This document shows, in pieces, positions 24,801 through 36,547 of a stretch of 64,000 nt of DNA. Where the stretch lies: the NCBI RefSeq assembly GCF_008831285.2, contig NC_045149.1, positions 20,041,035 through 20,105,034 of the forward strand, written 5' to 3'. The position numbers and the translations under genes are program-made. This stretch comes from Nymphaea colorata. Its lineage: Eukaryota > Streptophyta > Magnoliopsida > Nymphaeales > Nymphaeaceae. The number at the start of each line of letters is the position of its first letter. Position 1 is the stretch's first letter. Under the pieces are notes generated by a model that was not told where the DNA came from, did not search any database, and saw only the letters and a list, made by a program, of their open reading frames with translations.

Positions 24801-27800
24801 CATAGCACAGTGAGATCAGTGCAGAGTTTTAGATTTCTGAAGATGATCTTAAGACCCAGATCAGCTTTCTGCACAAATTTGACAGCCTTGCAAGAGCCTT
24901 TCATAGAACAAGGTGCCGAGATGAACTTTCTGGTGGAACAAATTTCCCAAAGAACGCCTACGGTTACAGTAAGAAGTAGGCGTGTATGGGACGTAAACCG
25001 ATAAAAGTAGAAAGAGATTCTCATCAATTAGTTTGACTAGTTGAGAGTTGTATGGGAATTATACATTGTTGAAAATGGTTTATTTTAAACCCTTAGATAA
25101 ATATAAAAATGAAGCAATTACTCTTGGATTGTTCATTAACAAGAACTTATGATGTGGGTAGCAATGAGTTAAAAAGTTACCTTTTATCAAAGCAGTTAAG
25201 GTGGCTTTGAAGATAAATCCATGAGTGTCATTGTCACTTTTATGGGTGACAGAGAAAGGAAAGGCAAGCCTTGTGAAAAAGCAAAGATGGTCCTTTCATG
25301 CTCAATAGAACAGTAAAATAAAAAGCTTCAAATAATTTCAAAGCCATTTTATATTTAAATGATCTCCTTTAGTCAAGTTAAAAGATATCAAGAGTTTGGC
25401 ACCTAAAATCAAAGTTATAACTAGAGTATCTTATCCACCCATATCTGCTGGGCCGATCTGCTAAAAAACGCTGCAAAAATGGAATGAAAAGGGGGTCGAA
25501 ATGGCCCCTAGAATATCGGCTAAATCAGCCTGTGTTGACCTGTACAGCCGCATATCGGCCGATAATGAATAAAATACTACTTTTCTTAGTTTTATATACA
25601 AATTATTTTTGAAAAGCCGATAAGTTTGGATGCATATCAGCCAAAAACTGGCATTGGTTGGCAGGCATAAACTGAGGAGGAGTTGGACAACTTTCTGATA
25701 GTCAAGGTATGGATGATTAGAGGTCTTCTGCTAAGAAAGATGGTATTAATTTGGTATTTGGGGATTCAGATGCATGTTTTGCTCTCTGTGAATAATACAA
25801 ATTAATGTCATATCATGAAGTGATGGGATGGGATTACATCATTTGAAAAATGAGAGGAACTTTAAAATGACAGTGCACCTTTAAGATGCTGTCATCCCAT
25901 AATTGAACTGGCAATACATATGCAGCTATTAGCATTTTGAAAGAGCATCTCTTTCTTTTTCCTCTAATTATATGATAGGGCCTTTGTCTGAGTTAGACAA
26001 ATAAGGTAAATGATTTCATTTCAAAAGAAACATGTGCTCTCCATTGGCATGAGACTGTACTTTCTCACCGCCATCTTCAGTGAACAGCTCAAGCAACAGG
26101 AGGGCTTTCTTGATCATAGGCAGATGAAACAGGAAGAAGCAGTGGGATCGAGCAAGCCACCAAGTTCTATCACATCCAAATGTCTCCATGGTTTTCCCTT
26201 GTCGTGTGATAAGAAAACACATTTGATGGGTCAAGTTTTTGATTGCTTGGCTTCAAATTCTAAGGAACTTACATCAAGATGAAGCAGACATTGTGCTGTC
26301 ACTCTTAGCGGCTTGTTCAACAATACATTGAACACTCAACTTCAGGTGAAGAATGTCTGTGATTTTGCATCTTCCCCTTCAAATCCAAGTGAAGTATGCA
26401 GCCATATCTTCTTCATGAAGATAATACCCCCAAATAAGAGAAAAAAGTCAAAATTATCTAGGGCAACGGCATTCTAGATAACTTTTCCAGGCCATAAAAC
26501 ATGTCCTCTAAAAGAGCAATCTTGCTCCCCGAAAAAGAGAATACCTCCACATTAATCAATGTATTTGTTAGTTTACCTGTATGAGTGACAAAGCAGGAAG
26601 AAACCATGTCTCTTTGGGCAAGTGGGTGAGGCAGGAAGTTAAGACCTTACCAAATGCTGGCTTCCTTGTTCAGTCAGTAGGGCTGCCAATAATTGATGGA
26701 AAAGCAGGCAACGATCAAGTTGCGACCCTGCCATTCTTCCTTTTGAGACTCACATGGGTTTTACCTTGAGGATGTTTAGGTGGTCCAGTTCTTTGAGATA
26801 TCCTTGTTATAAGAAAGAAAAGAATAAGAACAGAAAAGAAAAAACTTGCCAGTGGATCAGATTTTATATTAGGCATTAGCATGACATCCACATTAAATGC
26901 AGCAGCAATGCATGTTGATGTAGTCTCCTCTGCAACACCATTCATCTCAATGCTCCAGCCATTAACAAGTTGAGATGGACTGCCACATCATGGTGGTGAG
27001 ACATGGAGAAGCACACAGAATAGCACTAGGTAATATGCAACCTCTTTAAGGCAACCCATATTTTGGTTTTACAAGAAACCTGCAAAATTCCATGTTGGCT
27101 CTACCTGCCATCTCCTTTCTTCCTTGAATATGGCCCTGGAAAAGCTGTTCTAGATTCAGATTCAACCTGATCTTACCTGACCATTTTGTCTGATTGGGAG
27201 TAAAACCAATGCTGCACCTCCTATTGGGTAGGCATTTTTTGCCCTTGCTGTGGGTGAATGAATATGTAGAAGTTTCCAATTAGGGGACATTTCTTAATCC
27301 TAATCCGAAAATCAAGCCTCAAACATTTTTTTAATACAAGTTTCGCTTTTGCTGGTAACTGTCAAAGGGACTATCTTTACTATTGCGCCATTTTTTGAGG
27401 TTAAAACGTCAGTTCAAGTTGATGAGACAATAGTTAATTGGTTTTCAACTTGAGAGAATTTTCGAATATAATTCTTCACGTCCTCCGACATGAGATGATT
27501 GATCTTGAGACCTTGTTCGGCAGGTGTCAGCGGAAAATAGATTTATATTAGAAAAAATCAGAAATATGAGATGTTCCTGACATTGTAGTAAAAAAAAAAG
27601 GGCCCTCATTGTCTTTAAACATAACTGGTGAGACTGAGGCCGGGTCTGCCCGAACACATCCTGACGTGACGAGTGTCTGAGAGACATGACCAACAGCTCA
27701 GGAGCGAACCAATTGGAATTTAATATATGGATTTCAATATATATACCTTTGTGGTGAATTGTTTTTATATTGCGTCACTAAAAAAATATCATAAATGATA

Positions 27801-27946
27801 CATTTCGTCGCTAAAAGTCATAGCTAACCTGTCGTGGTTAAAAATAAAAAATTTACATGAGCGCAACGGTTTATGAAATAATAATTGTTTATGGCACCTT
27901 CGATGATATATTTTCCAGCAACATCAGGTATCCAGTAGATTTGAAT

Positions 27947-27948
<2 letters not shown>
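21825..27948. other. LOL1 5' region and long gene-poor spacer
   Basis: The part next to 21824 should contain the LOL1 5' UTR, at least one 5'-UTR intron and the promoter. A (GA)n run at about 22808-22826 lies upstream. From about 23 kb to 27.9 kb I find no gene. Open frames at 22793-23155 (minus), 26010-26282 (plus) and 26715-26945 (minus) have no recognisable domain or supporting splice structure. Imperfect repeated phrases ('GCTGTGGC..ATGGCA' with 'GATGCATTCAGA') at about 23645-23680 and 23792-23832 suggest old repeat copies. Confidence 0.4.

Positions 27949-27949
<1 letters not shown>

Positions 27950-28019
<70 letters not shown>
27950..28019. repeat. (TA)n microsatellite
   Basis: An uninterrupted run of about 35 TA units. 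It generates artefactual poly-(Tyr-Ile) frames on both strands. Confidence 0.97.
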
Positions 28020-28022
<3 letters not shown>

Positions 28023-30617
28023 GAAATCACTTGAAACATAATCCGGTTGCACTTTCAGAGGTGTAAAACCTTATCTTCTCCAATGTTTATAATGCTTAGT
28101 CTTACCGCACACAAAGTTAACGCATTTATCTGTTGGAAACGATTCAATTTGACGAATCATGTTTTCTCAGTGTGCTACAAAAATTTCTAAAATCAAAATT
28201 TAAATCTCTAAGATCAATCAATTTTCAAGAGAATGCAAATTTTACTGATTCTTCGAACACTAGCTATCAAAGATTCATAGTCGTAGTTGGAAAAACATGA
28301 TCAACGGAGGTTCAACTCTCAACGCTGCAAGTATCTCAAGTTTTGACCCCTTGAATTCATTCAAACCCCTCAGTTAGGTGGATGAAGAGAAAATTTGAAC
28401 TTGTCATCTACCGCACAAGTACATATTTTGAATGTATGATAGACATATATGATAATGCAACTTATTTACGAAGATACATCACTATGGATGTACGTTAAGA
28501 TTGTGATACATCATTTTCATCTCTTTCACTCTTTCTTTCCCATGTTACTTGTCACATCAGATGGATCGAATTCAGTTCTGCACTAGTTCGCATTCTTAGA
28601 TTTCCTTTTCCTGTAATAGAGAAACCCTTTGATTAACTTTGTTAATGAGTGAGTAGGATGAATATTTCTTCCTAACGTTCAGAAAAAAGTTGAAATTTTT
28701 ACGCAACCCTTGATGAGTATTTTTTCTTACCATTCAGAAAAAAGTCAAAGCTCATTAAAAGAAAGTCAAAGCTTCCACCCAATCCTTAATCCCGTACCCT
28801 ACCAAGTATGCTTTCAACCTCAAGATGTTGCTCCTTCCCCACTCAACTTGTGAGTCAGTAGCTCCTTTCTTACAACACAAGGGATTTGACGCCCATATTT
28901 TTCATGACTGCACCACTCCAATTAAGATTCATCTAGAAAAGAATGGGGTCTCGGTCTTTTGCTCAAACTTTTGGATCAACTTCCTTTTCTTCTTAGTATA
29001 TTTAATTTTGTTGCATTTACTGGTAGGAATTGCATGATGTATCATAAAATCCACCTAAAAGCAAGTCAGAACCTTAATATAAGGCTATGATTCCTGAAAA
29101 TTTTATGTCAAAGATAGTTTCTCCTAAACAAACATTAAAAAAAACTATTTTAGATCACCAAACTTATCTCGACTAATAAACTTTCATCTTGGTGGTTTGA
29201 TTGAAACCATGCTAAGTCTAGATACTTTGTCGCTTGCCCAGTGACATAAAACTCAAACGTCCTTAATGGTTTCATCCTTAAAACTTATGTCTGCTTCAAC
29301 TTGTGCAAAGGGTTAATATCCAGGAGATTTGAACCATCAAAATTATCTCCAAAATTGATTGCTAAAAAACAAAAGGTTGATATTTTTTAGTATATAAAAT
29401 ATTCATATTAAAAAGTTAATGATATCTATCTTGGACCACACACGTGTCAGCCGTTGGTAATCTCCACATGATGGAGGGCCCGAGATCCAACACTTTTCTT
29501 CCCTTGCTTTAAATGGAGCTGTCTTATTTCGTTGGGTGGAGACGAGTCCACGTTTGTGGTCAAGATTTGGTATCACCAAATTTGGTGATAACAGAAGAAG
29601 ACCAAACATATCCTTTCGGAAGAGATCTGTGCGACGCGATTCCGTCGTTGGCTTGTGAACCGAATCGCTTAGGCGAATCGGTTAAAAACAATAGAAAGTA
29701 AAAAAATAAATGAAGAAAAGATTAAACAGAACGTTCAGAAATGCAAAAAATTAGTTGAAACTTGAGAAGCTGCATCGTTGAATCGGCCAAGAAATCAAGT
29801 CGGGTTCGGTTCGATTCCAATCAGCTAATTCAGGCACATTCCGGCCGATTCTGATAACATGGGTTCTTATGCTTTTTGAGTTTTGAGGATGTTTTCCAAA
29901 AATTCCATACCATAGATTGGATTTACTTATTAAAAAGGATTCTAAGGATTCATACTTCTAGTAGTTTCTTGACATCTGAATGAGATTTTATAACTGCCAC
30001 TTCAGTTTCCAAAAGAAGCTTAAGAGAGCTGAATTTTGGAATTGAACATGATGCTTGCAATTCAAACAAATTAGGCGTGTGATTTAGGTCTGTATGAAAT
30101 CATCCTCTGTGCTTTTCAAGAAAAGAAAATTTCACATTTAAATATGTTGGTCAAGTAGTAAAAAAAAAAAAAAAGTAGCTCATGTTATAGAGCGCATCAT
30201 ATAATTGCTCCTCTCTTTTCCTAGAATGCTTAATAATTGGACATTTGTCTTTAGATGTATATGCTTAAGCCGGGCAGTCACAAGTCATCACTGTTAGAAA
30301 GAGAGAGAAACTTGAAAATTCAGCCTCAAAATGAGACTGGGTTTTTACTCATTTTCCACTGTGGGACAGTTGCTTTCAGAGTATGAAGGAAAAAACAAAA
30401 AAAAAGTAGTGGGGAGAACGGACCATCGGCATTTTGGCTTGATTCCATATGGATATTCTACCGGTTGCAGGATTTCACTGAGGTGGCTCTAAATGACATG
30501 AGGAAAGGATCCCGTGTCGTTGATGTCAGCATTCTTGGGCTCTCTTAACTCTTGGTCAATCTCATAAAATAATGTCTACTGTTTACTTATGCCAAATTGC
30601 ACTACAGAACAGACAAT
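28020..30617. other. Gene-free A+T-rich spacer
   Basis: I see no coding region, RNA gene or clear transposon end. A short direct repeat around 28675-28760 ('TTCAGAAAAAAGT') and an A-run at 30161-30174 are the only visible local structures. Confidence 0.4.
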
Positions 30618-31183
30618 AAGACGAAAGAAAAGATATTTATGGAATCGCGTTTGCCTGCTAACATCTTCAAAATCAATGTTTCTAGACAACGCAAGTTACC
30701 CACCAACCTGGATTTGTTATAAGACTAAAGTGATATTCTGTTCTTGTGCTTTATTCACCTCACTCTCTCTAAGAAAGACGAAACAGAAGAGATTTACAGA
30801 ATCGTATTTGCCTTCTAACATCTTCAAAATCAGCTTTTCTAGACAATCCAAGTTACCCAACAACCTGGATTAACTATAAGACTAAAATGATGTTACTGTT
30901 CCTGTTCTTCATCCATCTCTCTCTCTCTCTGAGAAAGATGAAAGAAGAGAGATTTATAGATTCATGTTTGCCTTCTAACATCTTCAAACTCATTTTTCTA
31001 GACAACCCAAGTTGCCCTCCAATCTGGATTAGTTATAAGACTTAAGTGATGTTCTGTCCCTGTGCTTTAACCACCTCTCTCTCTAGGAAGACGAAAGAAA
31101 AGAGATGTACAGAATCATGTTTGCCTTCTAACATCTTGAAAATCAGTTTTTCTAGACAACCCAAGCAACCCACCAACCTGGAG
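30618..31183. repeat. Tandem array, 4 units of about 153-160 bp
   Basis: Four units start with AAGACGAAA-type sequence at 30618, 30775, 30935 and 31088 (the last partial). Each contains TTTGCCTTCTAACATCTTC, then TTTCTAGACAACCCAAGTT and CCAACCTGGATTA, followed by a (CT)n stretch that joins to the next unit. Units have drifted by substitutions and by variable CT length. No reading frame persists through the array. Confidence 0.9.
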
Positions 31184-34100
31184 TGATCTCTCTTTCTCTC
31201 TCTTCTTTATCATCAAAATATCCTTACAAAAGGCAAAATACTTTCCTATGGGAACTTCGATGATTTATGTGAACTTCTTTAATGTGTTACCTCAGAGATC
31301 TGTCTTCCACATTGAAAGAAGAAGAAGAAGAAAGACTTGCTTGAAAATGCTAATGAAATAACTTGAGAAAAATGACAATAAGAAAGAACCATTATGAAAA
31401 AAATCCAAAAACCAAAAAGAAGAAAGACAGAGGAGAGATGAAAGAAAAGGATGGGGTATCTGGGCCCTGGTCCTGCCGAGTCTTTGGTATTTGTACCTTG
31501 CTTCCTCTAGCTTGGCATCTGGAGGTGCTCTCATGTCTCTTCTGAATCAATGAGTGGTGTGCAACTGCTTTGTTTTACCGAAATCCTCTTGTCGCTCTCG
31601 GAAAATGTGCATATCCCACCATATGGCCCACTTTTATTTGCTGAAAGGGGCACTACAGTGTGATGGATTGATGATGGCTGTCTCGACCAAAGAATCCTGG
31701 CTCCAAAATCCACATCTGATCTTGGTCATAAAAGAAGTGGTTCTTGATACTTTGTTGCTTAATTGGTCGAGTTATGATACATTGAATTGATATTGCTCCT
31801 TCATACAACAACCATATAGCTAATACTGAAATCATGTGGACAGGATTGCCAATGAATTCATGCTGCATAGGAGTAAGGCTTCTGCTGTGGGACTTGCAAG
31901 GCTGATAGCCAAACAAGTTCGACCTATCCAAGTCAATTTGCTAAATGTAGATTTGATGTAGACCTAGATGCACATAAACCAACCTACCAATGAGGGCGTT
32001 TCTTAACTCACATCCTTCTTCTTTTTCTTCTCCTAATTGATTTATTGTACTATGTTATGAAGGAGAAAAGGAAATTAAATTGGACGGATCAGGTTCAGAT
32101 TTCATCTTTTTGTGGTCTAGCTAGACTGTTTGTCAGAGACTCAGATATAATTTGCATGGCTTATGTTAAACCAGCAAAGTCTTTGGCCCATGCCGAGTCC
32201 ACGGCCAATGACATGGGTCCAGGTGTGTTAGGTTAAGTACCGGACACAGACAGCTTGGCTACAGGACTTCGGCATGGCCTGTTCAATACTTTTATTCTGT
32301 GATAAATTCAACTTCCGGCAGTTGGGACCCAAGGGAATTGGCCTTCTTCCCTCTTTTGTTAAAGCATCGAAGGCATGTTATTTTTCCTGTGCTATGATGT
32401 AACATTATGGTAATCTAAATCATATGGTTGCACCATTATCCACGTAATAACAGCCTGAGCCATAATTTGGTCTGCTTGATGAAACATCATCTTTGAGGTC
32501 GACCACATAAACTTTGCGCACTTCGACAGAGTTAACAGTCACCATCTTCGTGGTTAATGTTGGCAACTAAAATAAAGGTTTCGATGAAGGCTCTGGCAAA
32601 CATTGTTGTCTCAAAATGTGAATTTTAACTCCAGTTTGCTGCAGACTTGGTTCACATGCATCTGCAAACATGTGAAAGCGGCAATTTGCAAATAGTTTCA
32701 GTTTACGAGAATGGTTTCTGTAGAGATTCAATCCAGTCTAAAGAGTCGGATCCATTTTACACGGTTATAATTTGATTTCATTTTCATATATGTAATGAAT
32801 TCTGAAAAAAACAAGAAACCCTGTAGATCGGCATGTAAGTTGAAAGATTTTGAGAAGGTACATCGTAATCAGGAGGCAAAACACATTTTTGGTGAATTGG
32901 AAAAGTTCGCTGTTTCCCTCCTCGTAAAGGAACATAAATGACTGTATCGTCTTAATCACGATCAACTCACAGATGCTCAGTTAATCGAAGCTTAACCAAG
33001 TCTTCAGATGACAAAATTAAAGTTCATGAAAACTTAGTGAAAACAATTGCATCAATGTCAAAGACACTGTGAATAACTCTTACTGGCTATCATGAGGTTG
33101 GCACATGGTCAATGTTTAGCGCAGAGTGAGAGAGAGAGAGAGATCCTGCGGCTAAATGCTGCTAGTTGACATGGTGAATTAACTATTAAGCTAAGGGCAA
33201 GTTCGTTGTTGGACAATTAGCTTGAACTTATTATGGGGAGAGAAGGAGATTCATCAAATTGCATGGTAGCAGCCAAAGTGTGTGCTTGCATGAATCTTCT
33301 CTTTAATAACAAGTAACAAGCTTATGGGACAAACTGACATGACCCACAAAGATATGTGCATCTAAAAATGAAGCTCAGATCTCACACAACATCTGCAGGA
33401 CCGCCAGAGTGTGCATCTCATGGGACCTGCACGAATCGCAGACTGGCCTCCAACAACCGATCAAATGAAGTGGATGGCACCGATGAAGCAAAGGTGCTAG
33501 CTTCAAATATATCAAGAAAGAGAAGGCCCACCGTTTTTATTTGTTTAGATGCACTCCACAAGTCTGAGGGAGGGCCCTTCTGCACATTCTGCAATCAGAT
33601 GAGGTGCAATCTTTCCCAGTGCAATGATGATACTTCCACTCCATGAAAGCTTAGTCTAGCAAGCATGAAAACCAGATTGGGATTGGACTTGTCAAGAGAA
33701 AAAGACAGGCCCACAGGATGTTCGATGGTTTTTCCGAAAACCATGGTTTCCTAGAACGTATTGCATGCACACTTAACCTCCAAGTTGAAGAAGTCCAGAG
33801 TTTCAGCATATGTGTGCATGTTTTGTCTTAATCCAAAAGCAATAGGAGACTTTTTCGGATGCATGAGGGAGTCCAGATTCGTATCATTGAAGAACCATAA
33901 GAAGGCATGATAAATACGCATCTCTTCTGTCCAAAATGTCAACAAAGTTTGGTGATTTCTCTCATCAGTGGAGAAAAGGGATATGGCCCTTGGACAAGCA
34001 GCATGGGCCGAATAAAAAGAGTTTCAGTTTTGGGGGGAGAGAGAGAGTGGTCTGTAATCCCACATTTAAATGCTTCTCGTCTAGAAATCGCAGTAAGCTA

Positions 34101-35763
34101 CATGGAAGATATCACTTTCACTAGTTAATGGGCCTGTGTAAGCAGGCCAAAATAAACGCTTACAGTTCATGTTCAGCTTGTCAAGTCAATTTCATGAGCT
34201 TGAATGAGTGCTTAATTTCTGAGCATAACTTTGAGCAGCTTGCGTTATTCTCCATCCCTCGATCGGAAACGAACAAACTTGTTGCCAGGAGACGCACGTT
34301 CTACCTTCACACTTGGAACCCGACAGTTAATTTCTCTAATGGACCTAACCCCAGCATTACAGCATTACTCTGAGAAAACTTTTCTTACAAAGACCACATG
34401 TTCACCACACACGACAGGTTCATCACTGCACGAACCTCAGTCCTCTGACAGTGATGCATGCACCTCTCACCCTACTCATCAACTGCGGAGGATTTTGACC
34501 ACTCGGTCTTAAGAACGAGACTTGCAAAGATTGAAAGGTACTATCAGCCAATTCAAAGTTATTTTAGTTGGGGTGTCCCATCTTACAAAACGGTAATGAT
34601 TGACTTACACATGGATCGGATCCAAAAAAAAAGTCTGCCTTCTCTTTGTGAAGTATCCAACTATTATTTTAGCTAGCCAATTCAGCTTCTTTTGTTGTTT
34701 CCCAACAATGTTGTCAGATACCAGTGTTCATTGCTCTTGGTCACTCTTTGGCATCTTAAATTGAAAAGAGGAAAGCCTAGTGGATGCAGAATATACCGTT
34801 CACAGTGAATGGTAGTCTAGCAGTGTCAATGGCTAGGTACCAAAAAATGAATTCGAGTCATATCCTTCACAGCCAAAAACTGCAGAACCTCATGTCCGTA
34901 TGGACCGTACCGAACCTGCATTCACCCTTGGAGGAGAGTTTCTGGTCCTCTAAAATTTAAACCAGCACTGAGGAGGAGATTGTTTATCATTTTGCTGAAC
35001 CGAAGGGGAAATCCTGAAATGCGCGGTGAATGGATAAGGTGATTCTCAAAAGCAGTTGATAACAAGTATGTACATCCTGTTCCCGCTCTCTTTCCTTCTC
35101 TTTTCATGTTCTTGGTAATTCTTTTTTACAAGATCAATTCCACTACGTCTCTACTGGGCGACTTTGGGGATGGACACCAAAAAGGGCTAAAAGACATGGC
35201 AAGGATTCATGTAAAACAAAGTTTGGTACAAACCATGAAAGTACTTTTCTAACCAAATATGAATGATATGACCCCACATTAGAGCTTCAGAGCCAACTCA
35301 CGCTTCAATAGGCACCGCAAATTGATTGCATTCTATAGGCTATTCAAGCAGGAAATGATATCAACATGCATTTTTTTAACGTTAATAAATGAAATGAGGA
35401 AACTAAAGAAATAGTGGTTGGCTTGGGGACTCATCTGCAGGTTGTGTTGGCATATTTAGCTTAAAGGTCGTATGAAAAATTGTTTAGTGCACCTAATTGG
35501 CCTAAACTCTATCTGGGCCATAGTTAGCAGGAAACTCGCTTTCTTTTGTGAAAATCTAGATCCCTCCTTCCTTGTGGATCTACATCACTTCCTCGAGTCC
35601 CATCAAATATGCTGATGTATGTTCCAAGCATTTGCTTCCCCTGCTTCTGTTTCACATAGGGCATTCCTATCTGCTTCACTTGCTGATACCTACGAGCACT
35701 AGAAGAGGCTGCCGAGACAGGGTGGCGGACGATGTCTAGTTGTGACCCAAAATAAGTTAAATT
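31184..35763. other. Gene-poor spacer between tandem arrays
   Basis: No supported gene. A 96-codon frame at 33356-33646 contains a small Cys cluster (CTFCNQMRCNLSQC) but matches no family I recognise. Frames at 31292-31931 and 33907-34676 look fortuitous. Short GA runs occur at about 33127-33143 and 34042-34050. Confidence 0.35.
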
Positions 35764-36053
35764 GCTTTGATCACATACATAAGCCAAATTTTCTTACAAC
35801 ATTCATGTTTTCTTATGAAACTCGGTTACAATTTTTCGCTTTGATCACATACATAAGCCAAATTCTCTTACAACGTTCATGTTTTCTTATGAAACTCGGT
35901 TACAATTTTTCGCTTTGATCACATACATAAGCCAAATTTTCTTACGACATTCATGTTTTCTTCTGAAACTCAGTTACAATTTTTTGCTTTGATCACATGC
36001 AGAAAACAAATTTTCCTATAACATTCATGTTTTCTTATTAAATTCAGTTATGA
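35764..36053. repeat. Tandem array, 4 units of 74 bp
   Basis: Units start GCTTTGATCACATACATAAG at 35764, 35838 and 35912, and a diverged fourth unit starts at 35986. The period is exactly 74 bases. Each unit holds TTACAACATTCATGTTTTC followed by TTATGAAACTCGGTTAC. The first three copies are almost identical, which points to recent amplification. Confidence 0.93.
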
Positions 36054-36186
36054 AGATGTAAATCAGCTTTCTGGTTTGCTAAAGGTATCTTTTGTTTTGT
36101 TATCAACTAGTTTGAGTTTGGGTATTCAACCCGAACCCGTCAATTTGCATGGCCAGTTGAGTAGTAGGAATCAACCTGGTTTTACC

Positions 36187-36356
36187 CAAGCTAGCTTCGA
36201 TGAAACATTTGTCTCAATCTGATGAATGTCCAAAATTGTTGCCCGCCAAATTTTTTCCGGATAAAGGCTGTGATGCCAAGCTAGGTCTGATGAAACCAAT
36301 CGTCTCAATCTGATGATGTCCAAAATTGTTGCCCGCAAAGGCAGTGATGCCAGCGG
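36187..36356. repeat. Direct duplication of about 100 bp near the EYA 3' end
   Basis: Two copies share GCTAG(C/G)T, GATGAAAC, GTCTCAATCTGATGA, TGTCCAAAATTGTTGCCCGC and AAAGGC(A/T)GTGATGCCA, starting near 36190 and 36283. The first copy has an extra insertion (AAATTTTTTCCGGAT). The pair lies just beyond the 3' end of the EYA-like gene. Confidence 0.75.
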
Positions 36357-36547
36357 GGCTAGTGAGGATGGGGAAAGTCCTGTTTCACGGAAAGGGAACT
36401 AGATCTTTTATGAGAAAAGCATAGCTTGTATTACACATATGCCTACCACATTCGTGACTAAAGTCATCTACAAAGCTACCACGGCTTTGCTTTAGATGGA
36501 GAATCAGATAGACAAAACCAGAGTATGCACTGGATTTCATGCTATAT

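Noticed and set aside
27824-28066. Poly-(Tyr-Ile) frames on both strands
   Set aside because: They are translations of a (TA)n microsatellite; the same applies at 54085-54273 and 59573-59791.
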